DNA of 64,000 nt from Streptomyces vilmorinianum (lineage in GTDB: Bacteria > Actinomycetota > Actinomycetes > Streptomycetales > Streptomycetaceae). Where the stretch lies: contig NZ_CP040244.1 in the NCBI RefSeq assembly GCF_005517195.1, forward strand, positions 5,164,001 through 5,228,000, written 5' to 3'. Position 1 is the stretch's first letter, and each line of letters opens with the position of its first letter. The notes beneath the pieces were generated by a model. The model did no database searches. It saw only the letters and a program-made list of their open reading frames with translations, and was not told where the DNA came from. Shown piece after piece: positions 52,191 to 60,275 of this stretch. A program made the translations under genes and the position numbers.

Positions 52191-52946
52191 ATGAGCGCCC
52201 CAGTCCTCCTCGTCATCGCCCACGGCAGCCGCGACCCGCGGCACGCCGCGACCGTGCACGCGCTGGTGCGCCGCGCCCGGTCGCTGCGGCCCGGGCTGCG
52301 CGTGGAGACGGCGTTCCTGGACTTCAACCTCCCGGCGGTGCCGGGGGTGCTCGACCGGCTCGCGGCCGACGGGGTACGGGACGTCGTGGCCCTGCCCCTG
52401 CTGCTGACCCGTGCCTTCCACGCGAAGGCCGACATCCCCGCGGTCCTGCGCCAGGCCCCACCGGGCCTGCGCATCCGCCAGGCGGAGGTCCTCGGCCCCT
52501 CGCCGCTGCTCGTGTCGGCGGTGGAGCAGCGGCTGTACGAGGCCGGGCTCACGCCCGGCGACAAGAGCGCGACCGGGGTCGTCCTGGCCTCGGCGGGCTC
52601 CACCGACCCGGAGGCGATCGCAGCGATCGCAGAAACGGCGCGGGAGCTGCGGCGCACCGGTTGGTGCTCCGTGCGGCCTGCGTTCGCCTCCGCATCTCTT
52701 CCGAGGACCGCGGACGCGGTCCGGGCCCTGCGCGCCGACGGGGTGCGCCGGGTGGCGGTGGCCCCGTACGTCATCGCTCCGGGCCGGCTGCCGGACCGCA
52801 TCGCGGCGGGAGCCGCGGACGGCGGGGCCGATGTGCTCGCGGACGTCCTCGGCCCGTCGCCGGAGCTGGCCCGGCTGCTGATCGAGCGGTACGAGGAGTG
52901 CCGCGCGCGGCGGGCGGAGAACCTCGCGGCGCGGGCCGCCGGCTAG
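52191..52946 (+). CDS. Sirohydrochlorin chelatase family protein (CbiX/SirB-like)
   Basis: A 251-residue protein with two CbiX-like halves. It starts 'PVLLVIAHGSRDPRHAATVH', where His-Gly-Ser-Arg is the metal-inserting site. A second half begins 'ATGVVLASAGSTDPEAIAAI'. It inserts iron (or cobalt) into sirohydrochlorin. In this operon iron for siroheme of the sulfite reductase is the sensible role. The second His of the family is seen in 'LTRAFHAKADIP'. It is the last gene of the sulfur operon. Confidence 0.9.
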   Translation: MSAPVLLVIAHGSRDPRHAATVHALVRRARSLRPGLRVETAFLDFNLPAVPGVLDRLAADGVRDVVALPLLLTRAFHAKADIPAVLRQAPPGLRIRQAEVLGPSPLLVSAVEQRLYEAGLTPGDKSATGVVLASAGSTDPEAIAAIAETARELRRTGWCSVRPAFASASLPRTADAVRALRADGVRRVAVAPYVIAPGRLPDRIAAGAADGGADVLADVLGPSPELARLLIERYEECRARRAENLAARAAG

Positions 52947-53092
52947 GCGCTGTCAGGCATCGAGGCAGGGCTGTTTGGCGGACGAGATGTTGCCGCGTCG
53001 ACGTCGCGAGGTGAGCCTGAGCGGGACGTCACCAGGTCTCAGCGAGCGCGTCGGATCGCGCCGGCCGTGGTGCGCGGAACGGAGTGATCGCG

Positions 53093-53383
53093 ATGCGGGT
53101 CATGCTGAGGGCCACCGTGGACACCGAGGCCGGGAACGAGGGCATCAAGAACGGCACGCTGCCGAAGCTCATGGAGTCGATGATCGAACGGCTCAAGCCC
53201 GAGGCGGCCTACTTCACGCCGAACGAAGGCTCGCGGTCGTGCATCCTGGTGTTCGACATGCAGGACGCCTCACAGATGCCCGGCATCGCGGAGCCGCTCT
53301 TCCAGCAACTCGGCGCGAAGATCGAGATCTGTCCGGTCATGAACGCCGATGACCTGCGGAAGGGCCTTGCCGCTCTCCGGTAG
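53093..53383 (+). CDS. Small conserved protein of unknown function (DUF3303-like)
   Basis: A 96-residue protein starting MRVMLRATVDTEAGNEGIKN, with GGAG 9 nt upstream of the ATG. The pattern of a strand, a long helix 'LPKLMESMIERLKPEAAYFT', strand 'RSCILVFDMQDASQMPGIAE' and end 'KIEICPVMNADDLRKGL' looks like a ferredoxin-like alpha/beta fold. Similar proteins are widespread in actinomycetes and often carry unreliable names. No function can be given. It stands alone, convergent with the next gene. Confidence 0.75.
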   Translation: MRVMLRATVDTEAGNEGIKNGTLPKLMESMIERLKPEAAYFTPNEGSRSCILVFDMQDASQMPGIAEPLFQQLGAKIEICPVMNADDLRKGLAALR

Positions 53384-53390
53384 GAGAGCG
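53371..53390. terminator. Bidirectional hairpin overlapping a stop codon
   Basis: Perfect 8-bp arms CGCTCTCC (53371-53378) and GGAGAGCG (53383-53390), GGTA loop. It includes the TAG stop of the small gene and lies 11 nt from the end of the convergent gene. Confidence 0.7.
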
Positions 53391-53401
53391 ACCTCGGCCG
53401 C

Positions 53402-53980
53402 TCACCGCCGGCTGCGCGGGTCGCGGCCGCTCGTCGCGAGGGCGCGCTCGAAGGCGGGGGCGTCCTCCCGTACCTCGGCCGGCTCCGCGAAGCCGTCGTA
53501 CCGGCGGAACATCTCCGCGGACTCCTCGACGACCGTGAGCAGGAACCGCGCGGTCGGGTCCGGGAGGGTGAAGTCCTGGCCGGTGGAGCGGGCCAGGTCC
53601 CAGCCGTGCAGGGCGAGTTCCGCGAGGAGCATCGAGGCGACGGCCGTGGCCGGCATGGTGGCGAAGCCGAGGTCCACGTCGCCCTCCCAGGCGTCCGGCT
53701 TCTCCCAGGCCGCGAGCGCGCGGTCGAGCTGGGCCGCGTACTGCTCCGCCCAGTCGGCGTCGGCCGTGAAGTCGCGCTCGACGGTGGCCTCGGGGAGCTG
53801 CGTGCGCAGGGCGCGGTGCTCCAGGCCGTGGGAGGTGTAGAGGACGAGGTGGTGGGTGAGCTCGCGCACCGTCCAGTCGGTACAGACGGACGGCGCGGCG
53901 AGCTGCTCGGCGGTGACCGCCCGGGCGACGCGGACGGCCTCGGCGGCGCAGACGGTGAGGTGGGTGTGGATGTCGTTCAT
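53402..53980 (-). CDS. DinB/maleylpyruvate-isomerase-like metal-binding protein
   Basis: A 192-residue helical protein starting MNDIHTHLTVCAAEAVRVAR. The motif 'SVCTDWTVRELTHHLVLYTS' near residue 40 and 'LAELALHGWDLARSTGQDF' later supply the His residues of the mycothiol-dependent DinB-like fold (TIGR03086 type). Members are thiol-transferases or isomerases using mycothiol. No ribosome site is present; TAGCGT lies 7 nt before the ATG, which points to a leaderless mRNA. Confidence 0.82.
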   Translation of the reverse strand: MNDIHTHLTVCAAEAVRVARAVTAEQLAAPSVCTDWTVRELTHHLVLYTSHGLEHRALRTQLPEATVERDFTADADWAEQYAAQLDRALAAWEKPDAWEGDVDLGFATMPATAVASMLLAELALHGWDLARSTGQDFTLPDPTARFLLTVVEESAEMFRRYDGFAEPAEVREDAPAFERALATSGRDPRSRR

Positions 53981-54049
53981 GCCGCCGACGCTACGAAGCG
54001 CCGCCCGCACCGGTCTTGAAGAATCGCGACAGCGGCCCCGTGACCGGGC

Positions 54050-54673
54050 TCAGCCGAAGTCGAGCCCGCCCGTCCGGGTCCGCTTGAGCTCGAACAGGTC
54101 GGAGTGGCCGGCCAGGACCCGGAAGCTGTCGAAGAGTTCGGCCGCCTTCGGGCCGCGCGGGATGGCCCGCAGGACCGGCCCGAACCAGACCGTGCCGTCG
54201 ACGTGGATGGTCGGCGTCCCGACGTAGCCGTCCGCCTCCGGGTCCTTGCCGGCGTCGTGGCTGCGGCGCACGGCCTCGTCGTACGTCTCGTCGTGCGCCG
54301 CGTCGGCGAGTTCGGCCGGGAGGCCGAGCTCGGCGAGGGACTCGGCGACGACCACGTCGAAGTCCTTGTTCTTGTCCTGGTGGATGCGGGTGCCGTAGGC
54401 GGTGTAGAGGTCGCGCAGGACCGATTCGCCGTGCTTCTCCGCCGCCGCGACGGCCACCCGCACCGGGCCCATCGACTTGTCGACGAGTTCCCGGTACCAG
54501 TCGGGCAGTTCGTTGCCGATGTTGTGGAAGTACAGGCTCATCACCCGGAAGCGCAGCTCGATGTCGCGCTGCTGCTCGACCTCCAGCATCCAGCGGGAGG
54601 TGATCCAGGCGAAGGGGCAGGCGGGGTCGAAGTAGAAGTCGACGACGGGCTTGGGCTGGGTCTCAAGGGCCAT
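54050..54673 (-). CDS. DsbA-family oxidoreductase, mycothiol-dependent nitroreductase-like
   Basis: A 207-residue thioredoxin-fold protein. Its active site 'FYFDPACPFAWITSRWMLEV' (about residue 20) resembles Rv2466c of M. tuberculosis, which has CPWC, but here the second Cys is replaced (CPFA). The cis-Pro segment 'YVGTPTIHVDGTVWFGPVL' is present. So it may work with mycothiol by a monothiol route. ATG at 54673 lies 6 nt after TACGCT, with no ribosome site; probably leaderless. Confidence 0.82.
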   Translation of the reverse strand: MALETQPKPVVDFYFDPACPFAWITSRWMLEVEQQRDIELRFRVMSLYFHNIGNELPDWYRELVDKSMGPVRVAVAAAEKHGESVLRDLYTAYGTRIHQDKNKDFDVVVAESLAELGLPAELADAAHDETYDEAVRRSHDAGKDPEADGYVGTPTIHVDGTVWFGPVLRAIPRGPKAAELFDSFRVLAGHSDLFELKRTRTGGLDFG

Positions 54674-54775
54674 GTCAGGAGCGTATCCAGCCAGTGGCCG
54701 CGTCCACCGGTCCATTCACGACTCCGTCGGCTGGGCCAATTCCGGGGGCCACGGCGGGTGTCGTAGCGTGCGGCC

Positions 54776-55654
54776 ATGATCTCGGAGACGTACATGCTCG
54801 GCGGCGACCTTCCCGTACGGCGGCTCGGTTACGGCACCGCCCAGCTGACCGGGCCCGGCTACTGGGGGCCGCGCGGCGAGCGGGCGGACGCCGTCGCCGT
54901 GCTGCGAAGGGCCGTGGAGCGGGGGGTCACGCTCGTCGACACCGCCGACAACTACGGCCCCGGCCTGGCCGAGGAGCTGGTCGCGGAGGCGCTGCACCCG
55001 TACCGGGACGGTCTGGTGATCGCCACCAAGGGCGGGGTCGTACGGACGAGCGACAGCGCCTGGCACATCGAGGGGCGGCCGGAGCGGCTGCGCGCGATGT
55101 GCGAGGCGAGCCTGCGGCGGCTGCGGACGGATCGGATCGACCTCTACCAGCTGCACCGGCTCGACCCGCGGGTGCCGATGGCGGAGCAGCTCGGCGCGCT
55201 CGAAGACCTGCGCGCGGAGGGCAGGATCCGGCACGTCGGCCTGGACTCGGTGACGGCGGAGGAGCTCGCGCAGGCGCTGACGCTGTCGTCCTCGGTCGTC
55301 TCGGTGCAGAACCGCTTCAACCTCCTCGACCGGGAGTCGGCGGCGGTGCTGAAGGCCTGCGAGACGCACGGCCTGGCGTTCCTGCCGTGGTTCCCGCTGG
55401 CCGACGGCGCCCTGACCGGTGAGGCCGCGGCCGTGCTGGACGCGGTGGCGGGGCGGCTCGGGGCGAGCCGGGGCCAGGTCGCGCTGGCCTGGCTGCTGCA
55501 CCACTCCCCCGTCCTGCTGCCCACCCCGGGCACCGGCTCACTCGCCCATCTGGAGGAGAACCTGGACGCGGCGTCCCTCCGCCTCGCCCCGGCGGAGCTC
55601 GCTCTCCTGGACGGACCGATGGGCGGGGGTGACGACGGGCTTTCCGGCGGCTGA
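54776..55654 (+). CDS. Aldo/keto reductase
   Basis: A 292-residue TIM-barrel enzyme. Catalytic Asp-Tyr in 'LVDTADNYGPGLAEELVAEA', Lys in 'LVIATKGGVVRTSD', His in 'IDLYQLHRLDPRVPMAEQLG'. C-terminal NADP-binding segment 'LLPTPGTGSLAHLEENLDAA'. It reduces carbonyls with NADPH. TAGCGT 6 nt before the ATG indicates leaderless transcription. Physiological substrate unknown. Confidence 0.92.
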   Translation: MISETYMLGGDLPVRRLGYGTAQLTGPGYWGPRGERADAVAVLRRAVERGVTLVDTADNYGPGLAEELVAEALHPYRDGLVIATKGGVVRTSDSAWHIEGRPERLRAMCEASLRRLRTDRIDLYQLHRLDPRVPMAEQLGALEDLRAEGRIRHVGLDSVTAEELAQALTLSSSVVSVQNRFNLLDRESAAVLKACETHGLAFLPWFPLADGALTGEAAAVLDAVAGRLGASRGQVALAWLLHHSPVLLPTPGTGSLAHLEENLDAASLRLAPAELALLDGPMGGGDDGLSGG

Positions 55655-55656
55655 CC

Positions 55657-56211
55657 CTAGTCGCGGGTCATCTCCACCAGCTTGACCACGGTGTTCCAGT
55701 TGCGTGAGGTGGCCACGATCCCCTTGACGAGGGCGGGGCGGGAGAGCGCCTCGGCGAGCTTGGAGCGGCCGAGGCCCTCGGGGGCGTAGAGGTAGAGGCA
55801 GCGGTCGCCGAGGCGGAACTCCTCGGGCAGGAAGGCTGCTTGGTCGATCAAAGCGAACCTCTCCCGGCCGGCCTGCTCGGAGAAGTACGTGACGTGGACC
55901 TGCTTGGCCTCCAGTTCCGCGGCCGGGAACGGGCAGGCGTCGGCGACGGCGGCGAGGTACTCCGCGCCGCGGACGAGGCAGTCGACGCGGAAGCCGAAGT
56001 GCTTCTCGACGGCGTCTTCGAGGGCGGCGGCGAGCTCCTCGTCGGCCGGTTCGTCGGCGTCCGTGGTGAAGACGACGTTGCCGCTCTGCAGATAGGTCCG
56101 GACGTTGCGGTGGCCGAGCTCCTCCAGGAGGGAACGGAGTTCCGCCATCGGCACTCTGCGGTGTCCGCCCACGTTGATTCCGCGCAGCAGGGCGGCGTAC
56201 GTCGTCGTCAT
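55657..56211 (-). CDS. DUF1697 family protein
   Basis: A 184-residue protein starting MTTTYAALLRGINVGGHRRV, the near-invariant DUF1697 opening ('LLRGINVGG'). 'LGHRNVRTYLQSGNVVF' and the C-terminal 'TSRNWNTVVKLVEM' are also family marks. The fold is known but the function is not. It is convergent with the aldo/keto reductase with a 2-nt gap. TATCGT 7 nt upstream of the ATG suggests a leaderless mRNA. Confidence 0.9.
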   Translation of the reverse strand: MTTTYAALLRGINVGGHRRVPMAELRSLLEELGHRNVRTYLQSGNVVFTTDADEPADEELAAALEDAVEKHFGFRVDCLVRGAEYLAAVADACPFPAAELEAKQVHVTYFSEQAGRERFALIDQAAFLPEEFRLGDRCLYLYAPEGLGRSKLAEALSRPALVKGIVATSRNWNTVVKLVEMTRD

Positions 56212-56285
56212 GGTGCACACGATAGGGCGGCCGCCGTGCCCCGTGGGGGAGGGCACGGCGGCCGCCGGTCAGCGGGGCGGCGCCG

Positions 56286-57488
56286 CTACTCGACGATCTT
56301 GAGCAGCTTGTTGGCGGTGCCCTCGGAGGGGTTGGAGATCTTGTCGGAGGTCGCTCCGGCGACCAGGGCCTCGGCGACCTGGTCCGGGGTGGCGTCCTGG
56401 TGTGCCCCGAGGTAGACGGCGGCGGCGCCGACGACGTGCGGGGTCGCCATGGACGTACCGGAGATGGTCTTGGTGCCGGTGTCGCTGTCGTTCCAGGCCG
56501 AGGTGATCTCCGAGCCCGGGGCGTAGAGGTCCACCACGGAGCCGAAGTTGGAGAAGCTCGACTGCTGGTCGTCCTCGGTCGAGGAGGCGACGGTGATCGC
56601 CTCCTGGACGCGGGAGGGGGAGCCCTCGCCCGCGTCGGAGGACTCGTTGCCGGCGGCGACGCCGAAGGTCACGCCGGAGGCGATGGCCTTCTTGACGGCC
56701 TCGTCGAGGGCGGGGTCGGCGCCTCCGCCGAGGCTCATGTTGGCGACGGACGGGCCCTGGTGGTTCTTGGTGACCCAGTCGATGCCGGCGATGACCTGCT
56801 CGGTGGTGCCGGAGCCGTTGTCGTCGAGGACGCGGACGGCGACGATCTTGGCCTTCTTGGCCACACCGTGGGCGGTGCCCGCGATGGTGCCGGCGACGTG
56901 GGTGCCGTGGCCGTTGCCGTCCTGGGCCGTCTCGTCGTTGTCGACGGCGTCGAAGCCGTCGACGGCGCGGCCGCCGAAGTCCTCGTGGCTGACGCGGACT
57001 CCGGTGTCGATGACGTACGCCGTGACGCCCTCGCCCGCGCTGTCGGGGTAGGTGTACTTCTTGTCCCCGGCGGTCTCGGTCTGGTCGACCCGGTCCAGCC
57101 CCCAGGACGGCGGGTCGGTCTGGGTCGCGTTGATGGTGAACTTCTTGTTCTGGACGACCTTGGCGACGGCCGGGTCAGCGGCGAGGCGCTTGGCCTCGGT
57201 CTCCGAAAGGTCGTTGACCGAGAAGCCGTTGACGGCGGAGTCGTAGCTGCGGCGCAGGGTGCCGCCGTACTCCTTCGCCAGCTCGCCCTTGTCGGCCTTC
57301 CCGTCCAGCAGGACGACGTAGCTGCCTGCGACGGCGCCTTCCGCGCCGAGTCCGTAGACCGTTCCGAGGGCGGGCGTGGGGGCCGCGCCGGCGAACGGGC
57401 TGGTGAGGACGGTGACTCCGGCCGCGGCCGCGATCGCGGTCGAGACGGCGATGAGCTTCGTCCGGCGGACACGCTTGTGTATTGCCAT
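56286..57488 (-). CDS. Secreted S8 family serine protease (subtilase, proteinase-K type)
   Basis: A 400-residue preproenzyme. Signal peptide residues 1-36 (IAVSTAIAAAAGVTVLTSPF-AGAAP). Inhibitor I9 propeptide about 50-125 (GSYVVLLDGKADKGELAKEY). Catalytic Asp in 'AYVIDTGVRVSHEDFGGRA' (about 158), His in 'GNGHGTHVAGTIAGTAHG' (about 193), Ser in 'ISGTSMATPHVVGAAAVY' (about 345). All three are intact. It degrades protein outside the cell. A GGAGACC box precedes the ATG. The promoter region 57489-57650 is unusually A/T-rich (for example TTCGTAATAATAAACC). Confidence 0.95.
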   Translation of the reverse strand: MAIHKRVRRTKLIAVSTAIAAAAGVTVLTSPFAGAAPTPALGTVYGLGAEGAVAGSYVVLLDGKADKGELAKEYGGTLRRSYDSAVNGFSVNDLSETEAKRLAADPAVAKVVQNKKFTINATQTDPPSWGLDRVDQTETAGDKKYTYPDSAGEGVTAYVIDTGVRVSHEDFGGRAVDGFDAVDNDETAQDGNGHGTHVAGTIAGTAHGVAKKAKIVAVRVLDDNGSGTTEQVIAGIDWVTKNHQGPSVANMSLGGGADPALDEAVKKAIASGVTFGVAAGNESSDAGEGSPSRVQEAITVASSTEDDQQSSFSNFGSVVDLYAPGSEITSAWNDSDTGTKTISGTSMATPHVVGAAAVYLGAHQDATPDQVAEALVAGATSDKISNPSEGTANKLLKIVE

Positions 57489-57670
57489 GAAGAGGGGTCT
57501 CCTCGTCAGGATTTGTGGGGGGTTGAGCCACTGGAAGGAAACTCTCCGGTAGCTGCCTCGAAACCCTTGCTCATTGACGAGTGCAAATCAAGACCTTCAT
57601 GTACCTGTGATTTACTCAACAAGGTTTCGTAATAATAAACCGGTCATCTCGGCCCAACTCGGCGCACGCG

Positions 57671-57699
57671 TAAGGCCCTCGGGTCTCCCGGGGGCCTTA
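57671..57699 (-). terminator. Hairpin terminator after the glycosyltransferase gene
   Basis: TAAGGCCC (57671-57678) pairs with GGGCCTTA (57692-57699), with an inner CGGG-TCT-CCCG stem, giving an almost continuous 12-bp hairpin 12 nt beyond the stop. Confidence 0.8.
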
Positions 57700-57710
57700 G
57701 GTGCGACGTT

Positions 57711-58907
57711 CTACGGCAGTTCGGCCTCGATGAGGTCCGCCGCCCGGCGCGCCCCGCCCTCGTGCGCCATCCGCTGCTGGATCTCCTTGGCGCGGAGGGC
57801 CACTTCGGGGTCGTCGACGAGGGCGAGCACGGCTTCGCGCAGGCTCTCGGCGGTCGCCTCCTCCATCGGCAGGCGCCGGGCCACTCCCAGGGCCTGGAGC
57901 ATGTCCGCGTTGCCGAACTGGTCGACGGCCTGCGGGACCGCGACCATCGGCGTGGCGGTGGCCAGCCCCTCCTGGCTGCCGCCCGCCCCGGCATGGGTGA
58001 CGAAGGCGTCGGCCTGCCTCAGGATCGCCAACTGGGGTACCCAGGAGTGAACTTCGACGTTGGCCGGGATCTCACCCAGCTCCGACGGGTCGACGAACGC
58101 GCCGATCTGGAGCACGACGTGCCAGCCCGGCAGGTCCCCGAAGGCAGCGGCGCACGACCTGTAGAAGGCGGGCTGCTTGGTGAAGGCCGAGCCCAGGGAG
58201 ACCAGGAGGACCTTCTCCGCGCCCGCCGGCCGCTGCCAGTCCCCCTGGTCCGCCCGGTCGCCCTGACAGGCTCCCACGAACGTGAAGACGGACTCGTCGA
58301 CCCGGTCGGCGTGCGGCTGGAGCGCCTTGGGGATGAGCACGATCGCCCGGCGGGGGCGTGCGATGAGCCGGTCGGGGTGGGTGTCGACGCCGTGTTCGGT
58401 GAGCCAGTTCTCGAAGCGAGCGTAGTACGCCTTGCCCCGCTCGGACGCCTTGAGCTCGGCGAACATGGGCTCGGCGACCTCCTCCTCGTACCCCTCCCAC
58501 GGGACGAGATTCGGCCAGAGTCCCACGGCGGGGACACCCCACCGGTGTGCGAGGACCGGAGCGGGGTAGGCGGTGATGTCGTGCAGGACGAGGTCGGGCC
58601 GGTCGGCGTCGAACGCCTCGGCGAGCTGCGGGAGGACGTGCATGGCGTCACGGAGGAACGGTTCGATGTTGTCGATCAGCTCGGTGCCCCAGGCGTCCGG
58701 GTCGTCGTCGGTGGGGAGGGTGGACTCGTAGACGACGGGGGTGGCGCCGGTCGCGGCGACCTTGTCGGCGAAGGAGGCGGGGATGGCGTAACTGACGCGG
58801 TGCCCGCGGGCGACGAGCTCGCGGATCACTTCGAGGCTCGGGTTCACATGGCCGTGGGCGGCGATGGAGAACATGGCGATGTGGGCAGGGCGCGGGGCAG
58901 TGGTCAT
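57711..58907 (-). CDS. MGT-family (macrolide-inactivating type) glycosyltransferase
   Basis: A 398-residue GT-B enzyme. N-terminal 'HIAMFSIAAHGHVNPSLEVI' holds the catalytic His. The C-terminal UDP-sugar motif is 'VEVHSWVPQLAILRQADAFV' with 'THAGAGGSQEGLATATPMVA' and 'DQ' following. It is closest to OleD/MgtA-type enzymes that glucosylate macrolides. Whether the true substrate is a macrolide is unknown. TACTGT 6 nt before the ATG suggests a leaderless mRNA, and a perfect 14-bp palindrome abuts the promoter. Confidence 0.9.
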   Translation of the reverse strand: MTTAPRPAHIAMFSIAAHGHVNPSLEVIRELVARGHRVSYAIPASFADKVAATGATPVVYESTLPTDDDPDAWGTELIDNIEPFLRDAMHVLPQLAEAFDADRPDLVLHDITAYPAPVLAHRWGVPAVGLWPNLVPWEGYEEEVAEPMFAELKASERGKAYYARFENWLTEHGVDTHPDRLIARPRRAIVLIPKALQPHADRVDESVFTFVGACQGDRADQGDWQRPAGAEKVLLVSLGSAFTKQPAFYRSCAAAFGDLPGWHVVLQIGAFVDPSELGEIPANVEVHSWVPQLAILRQADAFVTHAGAGGSQEGLATATPMVAVPQAVDQFGNADMLQALGVARRLPMEEATAESLREAVLALVDDPEVALRAKEIQQRMAHEGGARRAADLIEAELP

Positions 58908-58925
58908 GACTCGACAGTAGGCGAG

Positions 58926-58939
58926 ACGAGACGTCTCGT
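58926..58939. promoter_or_regulatory. Perfect 14-bp palindrome upstream of the glycosyltransferase
   Basis: ACGAGACGTCTCGT is self-complementary and ends 6 nt upstream of the TACTGT -10 box of the glycosyltransferase, so a bound dimer would block RNA polymerase. It lies 40 nt from the end of the next gene. No regulator gene is adjacent. Confidence 0.7.
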
Positions 58940-58979
58940 ACAGTCATTTCGATGCCGAAGGCCTTCGTCCCCGCTCGGC

Positions 58980-60275
58980 TCAGCGCCGCTGGTAGCGGGC
59001 AAGCACCAGATTGCCGTTCTCCACCAGGCGCTTGCGCAGCTCCGCCATGTCGATCGCCCCGCTGTAGAACTCCTGGTACGCCGGAGTCGCCACCTTGTCC
59101 TTCCACTCCGGGTAGCCGCGCACCGACTGCGCGGGCGCGGAGCGCAGGTGCCGCGCCACCGCGGCTCCCGTCGCCCAGCCGTCCTTCGCGGTGTGCAGCG
59201 ACGGGTCCGCGAGGGCCGCCGTGCCGGTCGGCAGCATCCAGTCGCCCCGCGCGAGACGGACCATGTTCTCCGGCTGGAGGAAGAAGTCGAGGAACTGGGC
59301 CGCCTCCTTCTTGTGCGGGCTGTCCTCGGCGATGGAGAGCGTCTGCGGGCTGACGCCCTGGGCGAGCCCGTCCTTGCCCGCCGGCGCGGGAAGGACCGTC
59401 CACTCGAAGCCCTCCGGCGCCTGCTGGGCGATCTGCTGCCGGTACGAGAAGCCGAGCGGGACCATCGCGTACCTCCCGCCGAAGAAGCCCGGCAGGGCGT
59501 CCGAGCCGCCCGTGCCCAGGGTGGAGCGCGAGGCGCTGAGGTCGGTGTTGACCTGGTCGCGGAGGGTGCCGGGGACGACGCCGTCCTCCTCGGTGAAGCG
59601 GATGGTCACCTTGCCGTCGGCGCCCCGGTGGAAGAGCTGCCCGCCCGCCGAGAGCCCCAGGTTGAGGCTGACGGAGACCGGTTCCTTGAGCGGCCAGGCG
59701 ATCGCGTACCTCCCCTCGCCCATGGAGGCGGTCAGATCCTTGGTGATCCGCCGGAACTCCTCCCAGCTCCAGGGATGTTCAGGGGTGGGGACGCGGACGC
59801 CGGAGGACTCCAGAATCCGCTTGTCGGCCATGATCACGCGTGGTTCCTGGAGGAACGGCACGCCGTGGATCCCGTCGCCGAAGGTCGTGGTCTCCCAACT
59901 GCGCGCCGGGATGTCGGACTTCAGACGGGAGGGCAGGAGGTCGGTCAGATCGGCGAGATAGCCGCCGTAGGCGAAGTCGGCCAGGTCGTCGGAGGCGTCG
60001 TGGATGATGTCGGGCGCCTCGCCGCCCTCGAAGGAGGTGAGGAGCTGGTCGTGTACGGAGTCCCAGCTGCCCTGGACGTAGTCGACCTGGATGCCGGGGT
60101 GGGCGGCGTTCCACTCCTTCACCAGTGCCTTGTTGGCGTCGACGGACTCCTTCTGCCACGCCAGGGACTGGAAGCGGAGCCGGATTGGGCCGCCCTCGGG
60201 GTCGTCCCCGGCGGAGCACCCGGTGAGGAGCAGCGCCAGCGCGGCCGCGGCCGACGTGAACACCCGTACGCGCAT
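58980..60275 (-). CDS. CUT1 sugar ABC transporter substrate-binding lipoprotein
   Basis: A 431-residue protein with lipobox LLLTGC (about residue 20). The family 1 binding-protein core runs 'RLRFQSLAWQKESVDANKAL' to 'YPEWKDKVATPAYQEFYSGA'. It captures an oligosaccharide or related solute; the ligand is not readable. Its ATG shares one base with the permease stop (TGATG). It is third in a permease-permease-binding protein operon with no ATPase, so it would use the shared MsiK ATPase of Streptomyces. Confidence 0.9.
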   Translation of the reverse strand: MRVRVFTSAAAALALLLTGCSAGDDPEGGPIRLRFQSLAWQKESVDANKALVKEWNAAHPGIQVDYVQGSWDSVHDQLLTSFEGGEAPDIIHDASDDLADFAYGGYLADLTDLLPSRLKSDIPARSWETTTFGDGIHGVPFLQEPRVIMADKRILESSGVRVPTPEHPWSWEEFRRITKDLTASMGEGRYAIAWPLKEPVSVSLNLGLSAGGQLFHRGADGKVTIRFTEEDGVVPGTLRDQVNTDLSASRSTLGTGGSDALPGFFGGRYAMVPLGFSYRQQIAQQAPEGFEWTVLPAPAGKDGLAQGVSPQTLSIAEDSPHKKEAAQFLDFFLQPENMVRLARGDWMLPTGTAALADPSLHTAKDGWATGAAVARHLRSAPAQSVRGYPEWKDKVATPAYQEFYSGAIDMAELRKRLVENGNLVLARYQRR

